The translations under genes were made by a program, and so were the position numbers. From an uncultured Bacilli bacterium (lineage in GTDB: Bacteria > Bacillota_I > Bacilli_A > RFN20 > CAG-826): a stretch of DNA of 8,790 nt. The DNA lies in NCBI GenBank assembly GCA_934162685.1, contig CAKPJO010000062.1:1-8790 (forward strand), given 5' to 3'. Below the pieces are notes generated by a model. It searched no databases and was not told where the DNA came from. It saw only the letters and a program-made list of their open reading frames with translations. Of the stretch, positions 1 to 6,121 are shown piece after piece (within the stretch, counting starts at the first letter, position 1; each line of letters begins with the position of its first letter).

Positions 1-25
1 GTCTAGAATGCATTTTAAAAAAATA

Positions 26-31
26 TATGAT
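26..31 (+). promoter_or_regulatory. candidate -10 box for pncB
   Basis: TATGAT matches five of six positions of the vegetative sigma -10 consensus and lies 36 bases before the chosen ATG. The matching -35 would fall at about bases 3-8 (CTAGAA), a poor match, and almost at the window edge. A promoter here is plausible but AT-rich DNA gives such boxes by chance. Confidence 0.35.
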
Positions 32-47
32 ATATTACTAGCGTAAT

Positions 48-53
48 GGGGAG
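48..53 (+). promoter_or_regulatory. ribosome binding site that fixes the pncB start
   Basis: GGGGAG is followed by 8 bases and then ATG at 62. An in-frame GTG at 53 overlaps this purine run and so could not use it. The site therefore supports ATG 62 over GTG 53 as the start. Confidence 0.75.
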
Positions 54-61
54 TGAAAAAA

Positions 62-1261
62 ATGAAATTAGAACCAATTATTGAAAGTCTTTTAGATACC
101 GATTTTTATAAGTTTAATATGAATCAATTAATGTTTCATAAATATCAAGAACCAATAGGAGAATATCATTTTAAGTGTCGTAATAAAGATGTTACTTTTA
201 ATGAAGAAATGTTACAAGAAATAAATGAGCAAATCGATCATTTATGTACCTTAACATTTAAAAAGGAAGAATTAGATTATTTAAGTTCAATATCTTTTAT
301 TAAAGACGATTATATAAAATTCTTATCAACGTTTAAATTGGATAGAAGTTATGTTGATTGCCATTTGAATGATAAAAAAGAACTAGTGTGTGTGGTTAAA
401 GGACCATGTTATTTATCTATGCCTTTTGAAATTTATTTATTAGAAATAATTAATGAGGTATATTTTCGTTTAAAATATGATTATCAAGAATTATTAAAAG
501 AAGCAAAAGAACGTTTAGATGCTAAAATAAATAAAATGCAAAATGGTACATATACTTTTAAATTTGCGGAATTTGGATGCCGTAGGAGGCTATCACGTGA
601 ATTCCAAGATTATATGGTAAAAGAATTTGTGACTAAAACCAAAAATTGTGTTGGAACGTCTAATGTTTATTTAGCAATGAAATACAATGTTACACCAATT
701 GGTACATACGCTCATGAATTAGTGCAAATGTATCAAGGAATTGATGGGTTAGATATTGCTTTTGATAACAAATATACAATGGATGATTGGTATGAAGAAT
801 ATAAAGGCGCAAACGGAATAGCATTAACAGATACATTAACTACTGATTTATTCTTGCTGGATTTTGACTTTAATAATGCAAGTCGTTACAAAGGTGTAAG
901 ACATGATTCTGGTGATCCTTATGAATGGGGAGAAAAAATTCTTTCTCATTATGAAAAATTAGGAATAAATACCAAAGAAAAAACATTGCTATTTAGTGAT
1001 AGCTTAAATTTTGATAAAGCACAAGCTTTGTTTGATTATTTTAAAGATCGTGCAATTGTATCGTTTGGAATTGGAACATATTGCTCAAATGATACTGATG
1101 AACAAGCATTGAATATTGTTATCAAATTACAAAGAATAAATGGGAAACCAGTTGCTAAGTTATCTGATGTAGATGGAAAGACAATGTGTTTAGATGATGA
1201 TTATTTGACTAATTTAAAAGCGATTGTATCTAAACGAGTGAATGGTTCATATAGTAATTAG
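62..1261 (+). CDS. pncB: nicotinate phosphoribosyltransferase
   Basis: Cytoplasmic NAD-salvage enzyme. The family converts nicotinate and PRPP to nicotinate mononucleotide, with coupled ATP hydrolysis. The 399-residue protein has the usual family length. Recognisable blocks in order are DTDFYK at residues 12-17, EFGCRRR at 170-176, GTYAHE at 214-219 (His218 is at the expected position of the histidine phosphorylated in this family), RHDSGDP at 280-286, FSDSLN at 311-316 and FGIGTY at 335-340 (phosphate and PRPP binding region). ATG 62 is preferred to the in-frame GTG at 53 because GGGGAG sits 8 bases upstream. It ends in TAG. No typical T-tracted terminator follows; the next gene starts 114 bases later from its own promoter. 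Eukaryotic-type NAPRT or nicotinamide phosphoribosyltransferase is less likely given the bacterial-length protein and motif spelling. Confidence 0.95.
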   Translation: MKLEPIIESLLDTDFYKFNMNQLMFHKYQEPIGEYHFKCRNKDVTFNEEMLQEINEQIDHLCTLTFKKEELDYLSSISFIKDDYIKFLSTFKLDRSYVDCHLNDKKELVCVVKGPCYLSMPFEIYLLEIINEVYFRLKYDYQELLKEAKERLDAKINKMQNGTYTFKFAEFGCRRRLSREFQDYMVKEFVTKTKNCVGTSNVYLAMKYNVTPIGTYAHELVQMYQGIDGLDIAFDNKYTMDDWYEEYKGANGIALTDTLTTDLFLLDFDFNNASRYKGVRHDSGDPYEWGEKILSHYEKLGINTKEKTLLFSDSLNFDKAQALFDYFKDRAIVSFGIGTYCSNDTDEQALNIVIKLQRINGKPVAKLSDVDGKTMCLDDDYLTNLKAIVSKRVNGSYSN

Positions 1262-1302
1262 TTTAGCAATTCGTCAAATAAACTTAATGTTATTAAAAAA
1301 AT

Positions 1303-1325
1303 GCTTTATTATTTAGTAATAAAGC
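1303..1325. repeat. 9-bp perfect inverted repeat over the lipoprotein promoter
   Basis: GCTTTATTA at 1303-1311 and its exact reverse complement TAATAAAGC at 1317-1325 flank a 5-base loop. It is preceded by seven A (1294-1300) and directly followed by a TATAAT box. On the + strand there is no T-run after it, so it is not a normal terminator for pncB. On the - strand the seven A become a T-run after the hairpin, so it could stop antisense transcription. Its position between -35 and -10 would also suit a repressor operator. Confidence 0.6.
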
Positions 1326-1333
1326 GTTATAAT
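1305..1333 (+). promoter_or_regulatory. promoter of the lipoprotein gene
   Basis: A perfect TATAAT -10 box lies at 1328-1333. With a 17-base spacer the -35 is TTTATT (1305-1310), a weak match. Transcription would start near 1340, giving a leader of about 35 bases that contains the AGGAGG ribosome binding site at 1363-1368. The -35 and spacer are occupied by the 1303-1325 inverted repeat. Confidence 0.6.
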
Positions 1334-1375
1334 ATCTACAATTATTTTCTTTTATTAGTACGAGGAGGAAAAAAC

Positions 1376-3373
1376 ATGAAGAAAAAATTATTTTTATTGG
1401 TTCCTGCTATGTTATTTGCTTTAGTGGCATGTGATGGAAACAATTCATCGACATCAACATCAACATCAGGAAATACGTCAACTAGTACAAGCAACTCAAC
1501 AAATGGAGATACTAAAGAATACATTTCATTAAAAGCATTGAAATCTATTTTTGAATCTTACACTGCGGTTGGCACTTATACTTATGCTCAAAGAGTAGGA
1601 TTTACCAATAGTGGTAATACGTTTAATTTAACAACACGTTATCAAGTTGGTGGCCTTGAGATGGGTATCTCATATAACGGAACATCAATTAATCGTCAAT
1701 ATGTTAATAATGATGGCTATGTAGCTCAATGGCATCATGACGTTGATAATGTTGTAAGATTACAAAATCTTACTACAACAAGCGGTGCTAAAGCGGTATG
1801 GTCATTAGATAATGATTTTGAAAGTGTTGTTTCAGTAAAGCAATTCGTTAAACAAAGTGATGGTAGTTACTTAGTTACTAATGATGATACTAAAACCGCT
1901 ATTGCATCAGCAATGGCTATAGGCATGATTCAACTTGGTGCTTATGACCCAGATAATCAAACTATTGATACTATGAAGGTTCAAGTTAGTGATGATAAAA
2001 TTGTTGGAATCAGTTTTGAAACAGCTGAATACATAAGTAGTAGCGTACGCTATAAAGATACTGCTTCGTTTGTTTTATCTGGACAAGGTACTACAGTTGT
2101 AGAATGTGAGTTAAAAGCTTATGATACTTATCCAGAAGCATCTTTATTAAAAGAAGCTTTTGAAAAAGTTGGAAGCAAAGCTGTTGCAATAATTGATACT
2201 AAGAACACTTATACAACAGGTACTGTCAGTAAATCTCAAAATTATACTCAAAAAGTATATATGAGTGACACATTATATTATTCAAACTATGAACATACAA
2301 ATAGCACAACTGGTGTAAAATATACGCAAGGTATTGCACATTCTGATGCTGTTAATGGTACAGTAATATTTACTGCTGATACAACAGGAAAACTTACTCC
2401 TACTAATGCTTATCAAGGATTAGAATTATCTAATACATTATATGGTTTACGTCTTACAAGTATTGCTCCTGAAATGTTTGAATATAAAAACGGAAAATAT
2501 GTTACAAGAAGTGAAGCTGACGCTGCCACTGTTGGAGCATATTTATTACAAGATGGTTCTGAAGAATATGTTACTGAAATAAGCATTACTTTAGATTCTG
2601 ACAAAAACATTACAGTAAGCTATGATTATACCGCAAGAGCATCTACTGCAACGTTAATTTCTAAAAATACAATGACATATGCCTCATATGATGATAACGA
2701 ATTATCATTCCTAGATTTTGCTGGTATGGAAGCACAACTTGAAAAAGCAAAAGGTATTGATGCTAACATGGTTGCCTCTTGGTCAAATGGTACACTTAAT
2801 GTTGAAATTTCTCAATTCGTTGTAATGGTTGATGGTTTTGTTCTTACAATATCTGAAACTAGCGAAGGTGTTATTAAAGGAACATATGTTAATAATAGCA
2901 GTGAAACAGTTAATGTTACATTAACACTAGTTCCTGCAACTGAAACAAGTAGTGCAAAAGTAAATGTATCATTAAATGATGGAGAAGCTACATCATTATT
3001 AAAAGCAATTGAACTTAATACTACTTACGTTTCTACAAAATTCCCAATGGAATATTTAAAACAATTCTTAGGTGCTGCTAACGCAAATATTAATATTCCA
3101 GAATTAACTGGCACTAGATTTGAATTTATGCAAGTATCAAAAGATGGTTATCATCCTTACTTTGCTATTGCTGTTGATGGAAAAGAAGCTGGCGTTGAAT
3201 ATGCTCAAGTATTAAAATTAGCTGGTTGGACTGTTTCAATGTCAACTGATGGTAGTAGTTATACATGTTACGACCCATCAAATAGTATAACTGTTGTTAT
3301 TATGATTAACTCAGATTCTAATGGCGAATATACATTAGTTGCTTACTTTAACCAAGCTTTATCACAACAATAA
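1376..3373 (+). CDS. secreted lipoprotein with Ser/Thr linker and repeated modules, function unknown
   Basis: A 665-residue cell-surface lipoprotein; I do not recognise a named family. The N-terminus has a charged start (MKKK), a hydrophobic core and a lipobox Leu-Val-Ala-Cys with Cys19 as the expected lipidated residue. Residues 24-46 are a low-complexity Ser/Thr/Asn linker. Two stretches, about 52-255 and 256-445, look like diverged copies: each has a Phe-x-Lys/Tyr...Gly-x-Tyr segment, then a strand with an Asp-Asp/Ser-Asp-Lys turn, then a Ser/Thr-rich strand. A beta-rich middle (about 447-545) precedes a C-terminal module (about 556-665) beginning FPMEYLKQFLG. No catalytic motif or solute-binding signature is visible. 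ATG 1376 follows AGGAGG with a 7-base gap; an upstream in-frame ATG at 1301 lies before the promoter and is rejected. It is transcribed alone, ending at the terminator at 3386-3422. Confidence 0.85.
   Translation: MKKKLFLLVPAMLFALVACDGNNSSTSTSTSGNTSTSTSNSTNGDTKEYISLKALKSIFESYTAVGTYTYAQRVGFTNSGNTFNLTTRYQVGGLEMGISYNGTSINRQYVNNDGYVAQWHHDVDNVVRLQNLTTTSGAKAVWSLDNDFESVVSVKQFVKQSDGSYLVTNDDTKTAIASAMAIGMIQLGAYDPDNQTIDTMKVQVSDDKIVGISFETAEYISSSVRYKDTASFVLSGQGTTVVECELKAYDTYPEASLLKEAFEKVGSKAVAIIDTKNTYTTGTVSKSQNYTQKVYMSDTLYYSNYEHTNSTTGVKYTQGIAHSDAVNGTVIFTADTTGKLTPTNAYQGLELSNTLYGLRLTSIAPEMFEYKNGKYVTRSEADAATVGAYLLQDGSEEYVTEISITLDSDKNITVSYDYTARASTATLISKNTMTYASYDDNELSFLDFAGMEAQLEKAKGIDANMVASWSNGTLNVEISQFVVMVDGFVLTISETSEGVIKGTYVNNSSETVNVTLTLVPATETSSAKVNVSLNDGEATSLLKAIELNTTYVSTKFPMEYLKQFLGAANANINIPELTGTRFEFMQVSKDGYHPYFAIAVDGKEAGVEYAQVLKLAGWTVSMSTDGSSYTCYDPSNSITVVIMINSDSNGEYTLVAYFNQALSQQ
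1451..1468 (+). repeat. three tandem ACATCA hexamers in the linker
   Basis: Three exact ACATCA units encode Thr-Ser repeats inside the lipoprotein's Ser/Thr linker. The hexamer length keeps the frame, so copy-number changes would lengthen or shorten the tether without breaking the gene. Confidence 0.8.
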
Positions 3374-3385
3374 AGTAATATTACT

Positions 3386-3422
3386 ATGGCGGTTCATTCT
3401 AAAAATGGACCGTCATTTTTTT
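3386..3422 (+). terminator. intrinsic terminator after the lipoprotein gene
   Basis: A 13-bp stem pairs 3386-3398 (ATGGCGGTTCATT) with 3404-3416 (AATGGACCGTCAT), with two G-U wobbles and a 5-base loop. A run of T to 3422 follows. It starts 12 bases after the TAA and is a textbook rho-independent terminator. Confidence 0.93.
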
Positions 3423-3423
3423 A

Positions 3424-3588
3424 ATCTATATTTTGATTCTATTTTTCGATTTTAATTGAGTACGTATTTTCATAAATTTATCTTCAGTACACAACTAAAC
3501 TCATTGATATTTTGTAATAATTTTTGAAAAAAGTGAATTTATAAGCATGTTTTTTATTGTGGAATTTACTTATTTGACTAGCATGACG
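3424..3588. other. noncoding AT-rich spacer before the tRNA promoter
   Basis: I see no supported gene, repeat or structured RNA in this stretch. A 28-codon reading frame at 3547-3633 has no ribosome binding site and runs through the tRNA promoter, so it is not called. Confidence 0.6.
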
Positions 3589-3646
3589 AAAAAAAATAAA
3601 AAAAGTAAAAAAAACACTTGCATTATTCGTTAGAATCCTATATATT
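3589..3646 (+). promoter_or_regulatory. strong promoter of the tRNA operon with UP-like A-tracts
   Basis: The -35 is TTGCAT (3618-3623) and the -10 is TATATT (3641-3646), with an ideal 17-base spacer. Transcription should start near 3653, about 36 bases before the first tRNA. Directly upstream lie three A-tracts, 3589-3596, 3598-3604 and 3607-3614, whose centres are 8.5-9.5 bases apart. They occupy the position of an UP element, which is usual for stable-RNA promoters. Confidence 0.8.
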
Positions 3647-3688
3647 ATTTATTGCGTAAGAGATAAATACAAATACGCTTAATGACGT

Positions 3689-3764
3689 GGGGCCATAGCT
3701 CAGCTGGGAGAGCGCCTGATTTGCATTCAGGAGGTCAGGGGTTCGATCCCCCTTGGCTCCACCA
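3689..3764 (+). tRNA. tRNA-Ala (anticodon TGC)
   Basis: 76 bases with encoded CCA. The acceptor stem GGGGCCA pairs with TGGCTCC with one G-U; the anticodon stem CCTGA/TCAGG holds loop TTTGCAT with anticodon TGC at 3722-3724. The T-arm is AGGGG/CCCCT with TTCGATC. First gene of the cluster; all arms pair fully. Confidence 0.97.
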
Positions 3765-3779
3765 TTTATTTTATTCAAT

Positions 3780-3857
3780 GGCTGTGTAGCTCAGTTGGTT
3801 TAGAGCGGCCGGTTCATACCCGGCAGGTCGAGGGTTCGAATCCCCCCGCAGCTACCA
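3780..3857 (+). tRNA. elongator tRNA-Met (anticodon CAT)
   Basis: 78 bases with encoded CCA. The anticodon stem GCCGG/CCGGC holds loop TTCATAC. Its resemblance to Firmicutes elongator Met (GGTTCATACCCG, ending GCTACCA) and its position second after Ala identify it among the three CAT tRNAs. It is slightly irregular: G1-T72 wobble, one extra T in the D-loop, and an A-C mismatch in the T-stem (GAGGG against CCCCC). Confidence 0.9.
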
Positions 3858-3863
3858 ATAATT

Positions 3864-3939
3864 GGACCCTTAGCTCAACGGTCAGAGCTCCCGGCTCATA
3901 ACCGGTTGGTTATAGGTTCGAATCCTATAGGGTCCACCA
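3864..3939 (+). tRNA. tRNA-Ile2 (anticodon CAT, read as AUA after lysidine modification)
   Basis: 76 bases with encoded CCA. The acceptor GGACCCT/AGGGTCC, loop CTCATAA and T-arm ATAGG/CCTAT match the Ile2 type rather than Met. In this type the wobble C34 is changed to lysidine by TilS so that it decodes AUA as Ile. AUA codons occur in the neighbouring genes. The base of the anticodon stem has a C-T mismatch (C27-T43). Confidence 0.87.
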
Positions 3940-3955
3940 ACTAATATTACATTAT

Positions 3956-4046
3956 GGAGACTTACCCAAGTGGTTGAAGGGTCCAGTCTTGAAAACTGGT
4001 AGGGGATGCAAGTCCCGCAAGAGTTCGAATCTCTTAGTCTCCGCCA
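3956..4046 (+). tRNA. tRNA-Ser (anticodon TGA)
   Basis: 91 bases with encoded CCA and the long variable arm of class II tRNAs (GGG/CCC stem). Acceptor GGAGACT/AGTCTCC, anticodon stem CCAGT/ACTGG with loop CTTGAAA, discriminator G. It reads UCA and other UCN codons. Confidence 0.96.
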
Positions 4047-4055
4047 TCTTATTAT

Positions 4056-4132
<77 letters not shown>

Positions 4133-4134
4133 AT

Positions 4135-4210
4135 GGAACTGTGGTGTAGCGGTTAACATGTCTCCCTGTCACGGAGAAGACCGCGGGTTCGATTCCCGTC
4201 AGTTCCGCCA
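4135..4210 (+). tRNA. tRNA-Asp (anticodon GTC)
   Basis: 76 bases with encoded CCA. Acceptor GGAACTG/CAGTTCC, discriminator G, anticodon stem TCTCC/GGAGA with loop CTGTCAC, T-arm GCGGG/CCCGT. It begins only two bases after the fMet gene. Confidence 0.96.
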
Positions 4211-4213
4211 TTT

Positions 4214-4289
4214 GGCTCGATAGCTCAGTAGGTAGAGCAAAGGACTGAAAATCCTTGTGTCCCCAGTTCAATCCTGGGTTGAGCCACCA
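4214..4289 (+). tRNA. tRNA-Phe (anticodon GAA)
   Basis: 76 bases with encoded CCA. Acceptor GGCTCGA/TTGAGCC with one G-U, anticodon stem AAGGA/TCCTT with loop CTGAAAA, T-arm CCCAG/CTGGG. Last gene of the cluster, starting three bases after Asp. Confidence 0.96.
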
Positions 4290-4299
4290 TCGTTAATTT

Positions 4300-4323
4300 A
4301 GTGCCATTCAAGGCACTTTTTTT
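4300..4323 (+). terminator. intrinsic terminator of the tRNA operon
   Basis: A 6-bp stem AGTGCC (4300-4305) / GGCACT (4312-4317) with a 6-base loop runs into a seven-T tract. It starts 11 bases after the end of tRNA-Phe and closes the operon. Confidence 0.9.
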
Positions 4324-4366
4324 GTTTTATTTACTCCCGTTGTATGGTAATATTATTTATACGTGT

Positions 4367-4372
4367 AAGGAG
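4367..4372 (+). promoter_or_regulatory. ribosome binding site that fixes the transporter start
   Basis: AAGGAG lies 10 bases before ATG 4383 and downstream of the in-frame ATG at 4344. It therefore selects 4383 as the start and removes 13 residues from the longest possible reading. Confidence 0.8.
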
Positions 4373-4382
4373 TCTAATTTAT

Positions 4383-6029
4383 ATGCCTATTATTATTACT
4401 TGTATATTGTCTTTATTAGCTGGTAGTGGCGTTTTTATTGCTGGCATGAATATGATGAGTGGTGCTTTAGAAAGAACTACGGGCCGTGGCTTAAAAAAAT
4501 TATTAGAAAAAATTGGAAATAATCCCATCATAGGAGTGGGAATTGGTGCTGGGATAACAGCGTTAATCCAAAGTTCTGCAGCAACTAGCGTTATGACCAT
4601 TGGCCTTGTTAATGCGGGCGTAATGACTCTTACACAGGCTGCAGCAATCATCATGGGTGCAAATATTGGAACAACTGTTACAGGCTTGTTAGTATCTTTA
4701 TCTAGTCTTAATATTTCTTTGTTTACATCAGTACTTGCCTTCATTGGTGTTATGATGACTTTTTTTAAAAATGAAAATGTAAAAAATATTGGCTCCATAT
4801 TATGTGGGCTAGGTTTAGTATTTATAGGATTAGATTTAATGAGTGCATCATTTGCAAATGAAGGAATTAAATCAATATTTATCAATGTGTTTTCAAAAAT
4901 TGATTTTCCATTATTATTAATATTAGTAGGAATATTATTTACAGCAATAGTACAATCATCATCTGCAGTAACAGGATTAGTAATTGTAATGGTAGGTCAA
5001 GGAGCTTTAAAAACAGGGAATGCTCTATTTATAATATTAGGCTCTAATATTGGCACATGTGTTACAGCATTAATTGCCACTATTGGAACGTCAACTAATG
5101 CAAAAAGAGCCGGTGTAATACACTTATTATTTAACATTATTGGCACAATTATATTTGCTGCTATTATATGGCCGTTAGAAGATAATATCGTTAATTTGTT
5201 GGATTCCTTATTTAGTGGTAATGCTGAATTACAAATAGCGGTTTTCCATATTACTTTTAATATTGTTACAACCATATTATTATTACCATTTATAAAAGTA
5301 CTCGTCAAATTAGCATCAATAATTGTAAAAGATAAAAAGAATGCTAATTCAGAAGTATATCTAAAATATATTGATGAAAGATTATTAAGAACGCCATCAA
5401 TTGCTATTACTCAAGTAAAAAAAGAAGTTGAATACATGGCTAGTATTGCTAAAACAAATTTGAGTTCGGCAATGGATAAATTACTTAAAAATGAAAATAT
5501 GGATTTAGATCAATTTAAATCTAATGAAAATCAAATTAATTTTATGAATACAGAAATTACTAAATTTTTAATTAAATTAGCGCCACTAATGAATGGCAAT
5601 AACGAGAAAATAGTTGGATCTTATTTCCACGTTATTAACGATATTGAAAGAATTGGTGACCATGCAGAAAATATGCTAGACATTAGTAATGAATTAACAA
5701 AAGAAAATGGCGATTTTTCTAATAATGGTAAGGAAGATATTGAAAAAATGTATGAAAAAATAAAAGAGATGTATAATTTATCTCTTGAAATATTTGATGA
5801 GTATGATGTAAAGCATCTTAATTCATTAAATGGATTAGAAGAAACTGTTGATGAATTAAAAAGCAAGTTTACTTCGGAACATTATGTGCGCTTATCAATG
5901 GGAGATTGTAAAGTAGAACTCAACTCTTTATTTATATCTACAATATCAAATCTAGAAAGAGTAGCGGATCATTTAGTCAATATTGGTAATAGTATCGTAA
6001 ATCCTACTGGTGATGAGTGTAACAATTAA
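4383..6029 (+). CDS. Na/Pi-cotransporter family protein with C-terminal PhoU-like domain
   Basis: A 548-residue inner-membrane transporter, probably moving phosphate with sodium. Residues 1 to about 315 are hydrophobic, with the duplicated core of this family. Repeat one has Gln63-Ser-Ser then GANIGTT at 92-98; repeat two has Gln191-Ser-Ser-Ser then GSNIGTC at 220-226. The QSS motifs are the family's substrate and sodium signature. From about residue 330 a soluble helical domain follows with two PhoU-type motifs, ERIGDH at 422-427 and ERVADH at 525-530, likely metal-binding and facing the cytoplasm. This architecture is typical of bacterial YjbB-type proteins; in some of these the role is phosphate export or homeostasis, so direction is not settled. 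No phosphate regulator or pst gene is nearby. It begins 60 bases after the tRNA terminator with no clear promoter in between, and has no obvious terminator of its own. Confidence 0.92.
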   Translation: MPIIITCILSLLAGSGVFIAGMNMMSGALERTTGRGLKKLLEKIGNNPIIGVGIGAGITALIQSSAATSVMTIGLVNAGVMTLTQAAAIIMGANIGTTVTGLLVSLSSLNISLFTSVLAFIGVMMTFFKNENVKNIGSILCGLGLVFIGLDLMSASFANEGIKSIFINVFSKIDFPLLLILVGILFTAIVQSSSAVTGLVIVMVGQGALKTGNALFIILGSNIGTCVTALIATIGTSTNAKRAGVIHLLFNIIGTIIFAAIIWPLEDNIVNLLDSLFSGNAELQIAVFHITFNIVTTILLLPFIKVLVKLASIIVKDKKNANSEVYLKYIDERLLRTPSIAITQVKKEVEYMASIAKTNLSSAMDKLLKNENMDLDQFKSNENQINFMNTEITKFLIKLAPLMNGNNEKIVGSYFHVINDIERIGDHAENMLDISNELTKENGDFSNNGKEDIEKMYEKIKEMYNLSLEIFDEYDVKHLNSLNGLEETVDELKSKFTSEHYVRLSMGDCKVELNSLFISTISNLERVADHLVNIGNSIVNPTGDECNN

Positions 6030-6033
6030 TTGT
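6022..6033. repeat. 12-bp perfect palindrome at the transporter stop codon
   Basis: ACAATTAATTGT is its own reverse complement and spans the TAA stop (6027-6029). No T-run follows closely and there is no loop, so it is not a terminator. It may be chance in AT-rich DNA or a binding site upstream of the next promoter. Confidence 0.3.
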
Positions 6034-6047
6034 AAATAATCATACTT

Positions 6048-6077
6048 TTGACAATAATAAATAATGTGATGCAAATT
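6048..6077 (+). promoter_or_regulatory. candidate promoter for the glycoside hydrolase gene
   Basis: A perfect TTGACA -35 is at 6048-6053. The best -10 at 18 bases is CAAATT (6072-6077), matching only three of six positions. The perfect -35 in an 83-base gap is suggestive, but the weak -10 would mean low basal activity or an activator. Confidence 0.35.
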
Positions 6078-6104
6078 ATGTTTCATTAAACAAAAATTTT
6101 AAGT

Positions 6105-6110
6105 AAAGGA
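6105..6110 (+). promoter_or_regulatory. ribosome binding site that favours the second ATG
   Basis: AAAGGA ends 2 bases before ATG 6113 and 11 bases before the in-frame ATG 6122. Two bases is too close for a ribosome binding site, so 6122 is the more likely start. Confidence 0.6.
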
Positions 6111-6121
6111 ATATGATAAGA

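Noticed and set aside
1303..1325. Hairpin as the rho-independent terminator of pncB
   Set aside because: No T-run follows on the + strand; a TATAAT box does. It is reported as an inverted repeat instead.
1301..1375. N-terminal extension of the lipoprotein from ATG 1301
   Set aside because: It starts before the TATAAT promoter box, has no ribosome binding site, and would bury the signal peptide.
3547..3633. 28-codon + strand frame in the tRNA upstream region
   Set aside because: No ribosome binding site, Lys-rich from the A-tracts, and it runs through the tRNA -35 box.
4379..4885. 168-codon - strand frame opposite the transporter
   Set aside because: The + strand has clear Na/Pi-cotransporter motifs; the reverse frame lacks a ribosome binding site and any recognisable motif.
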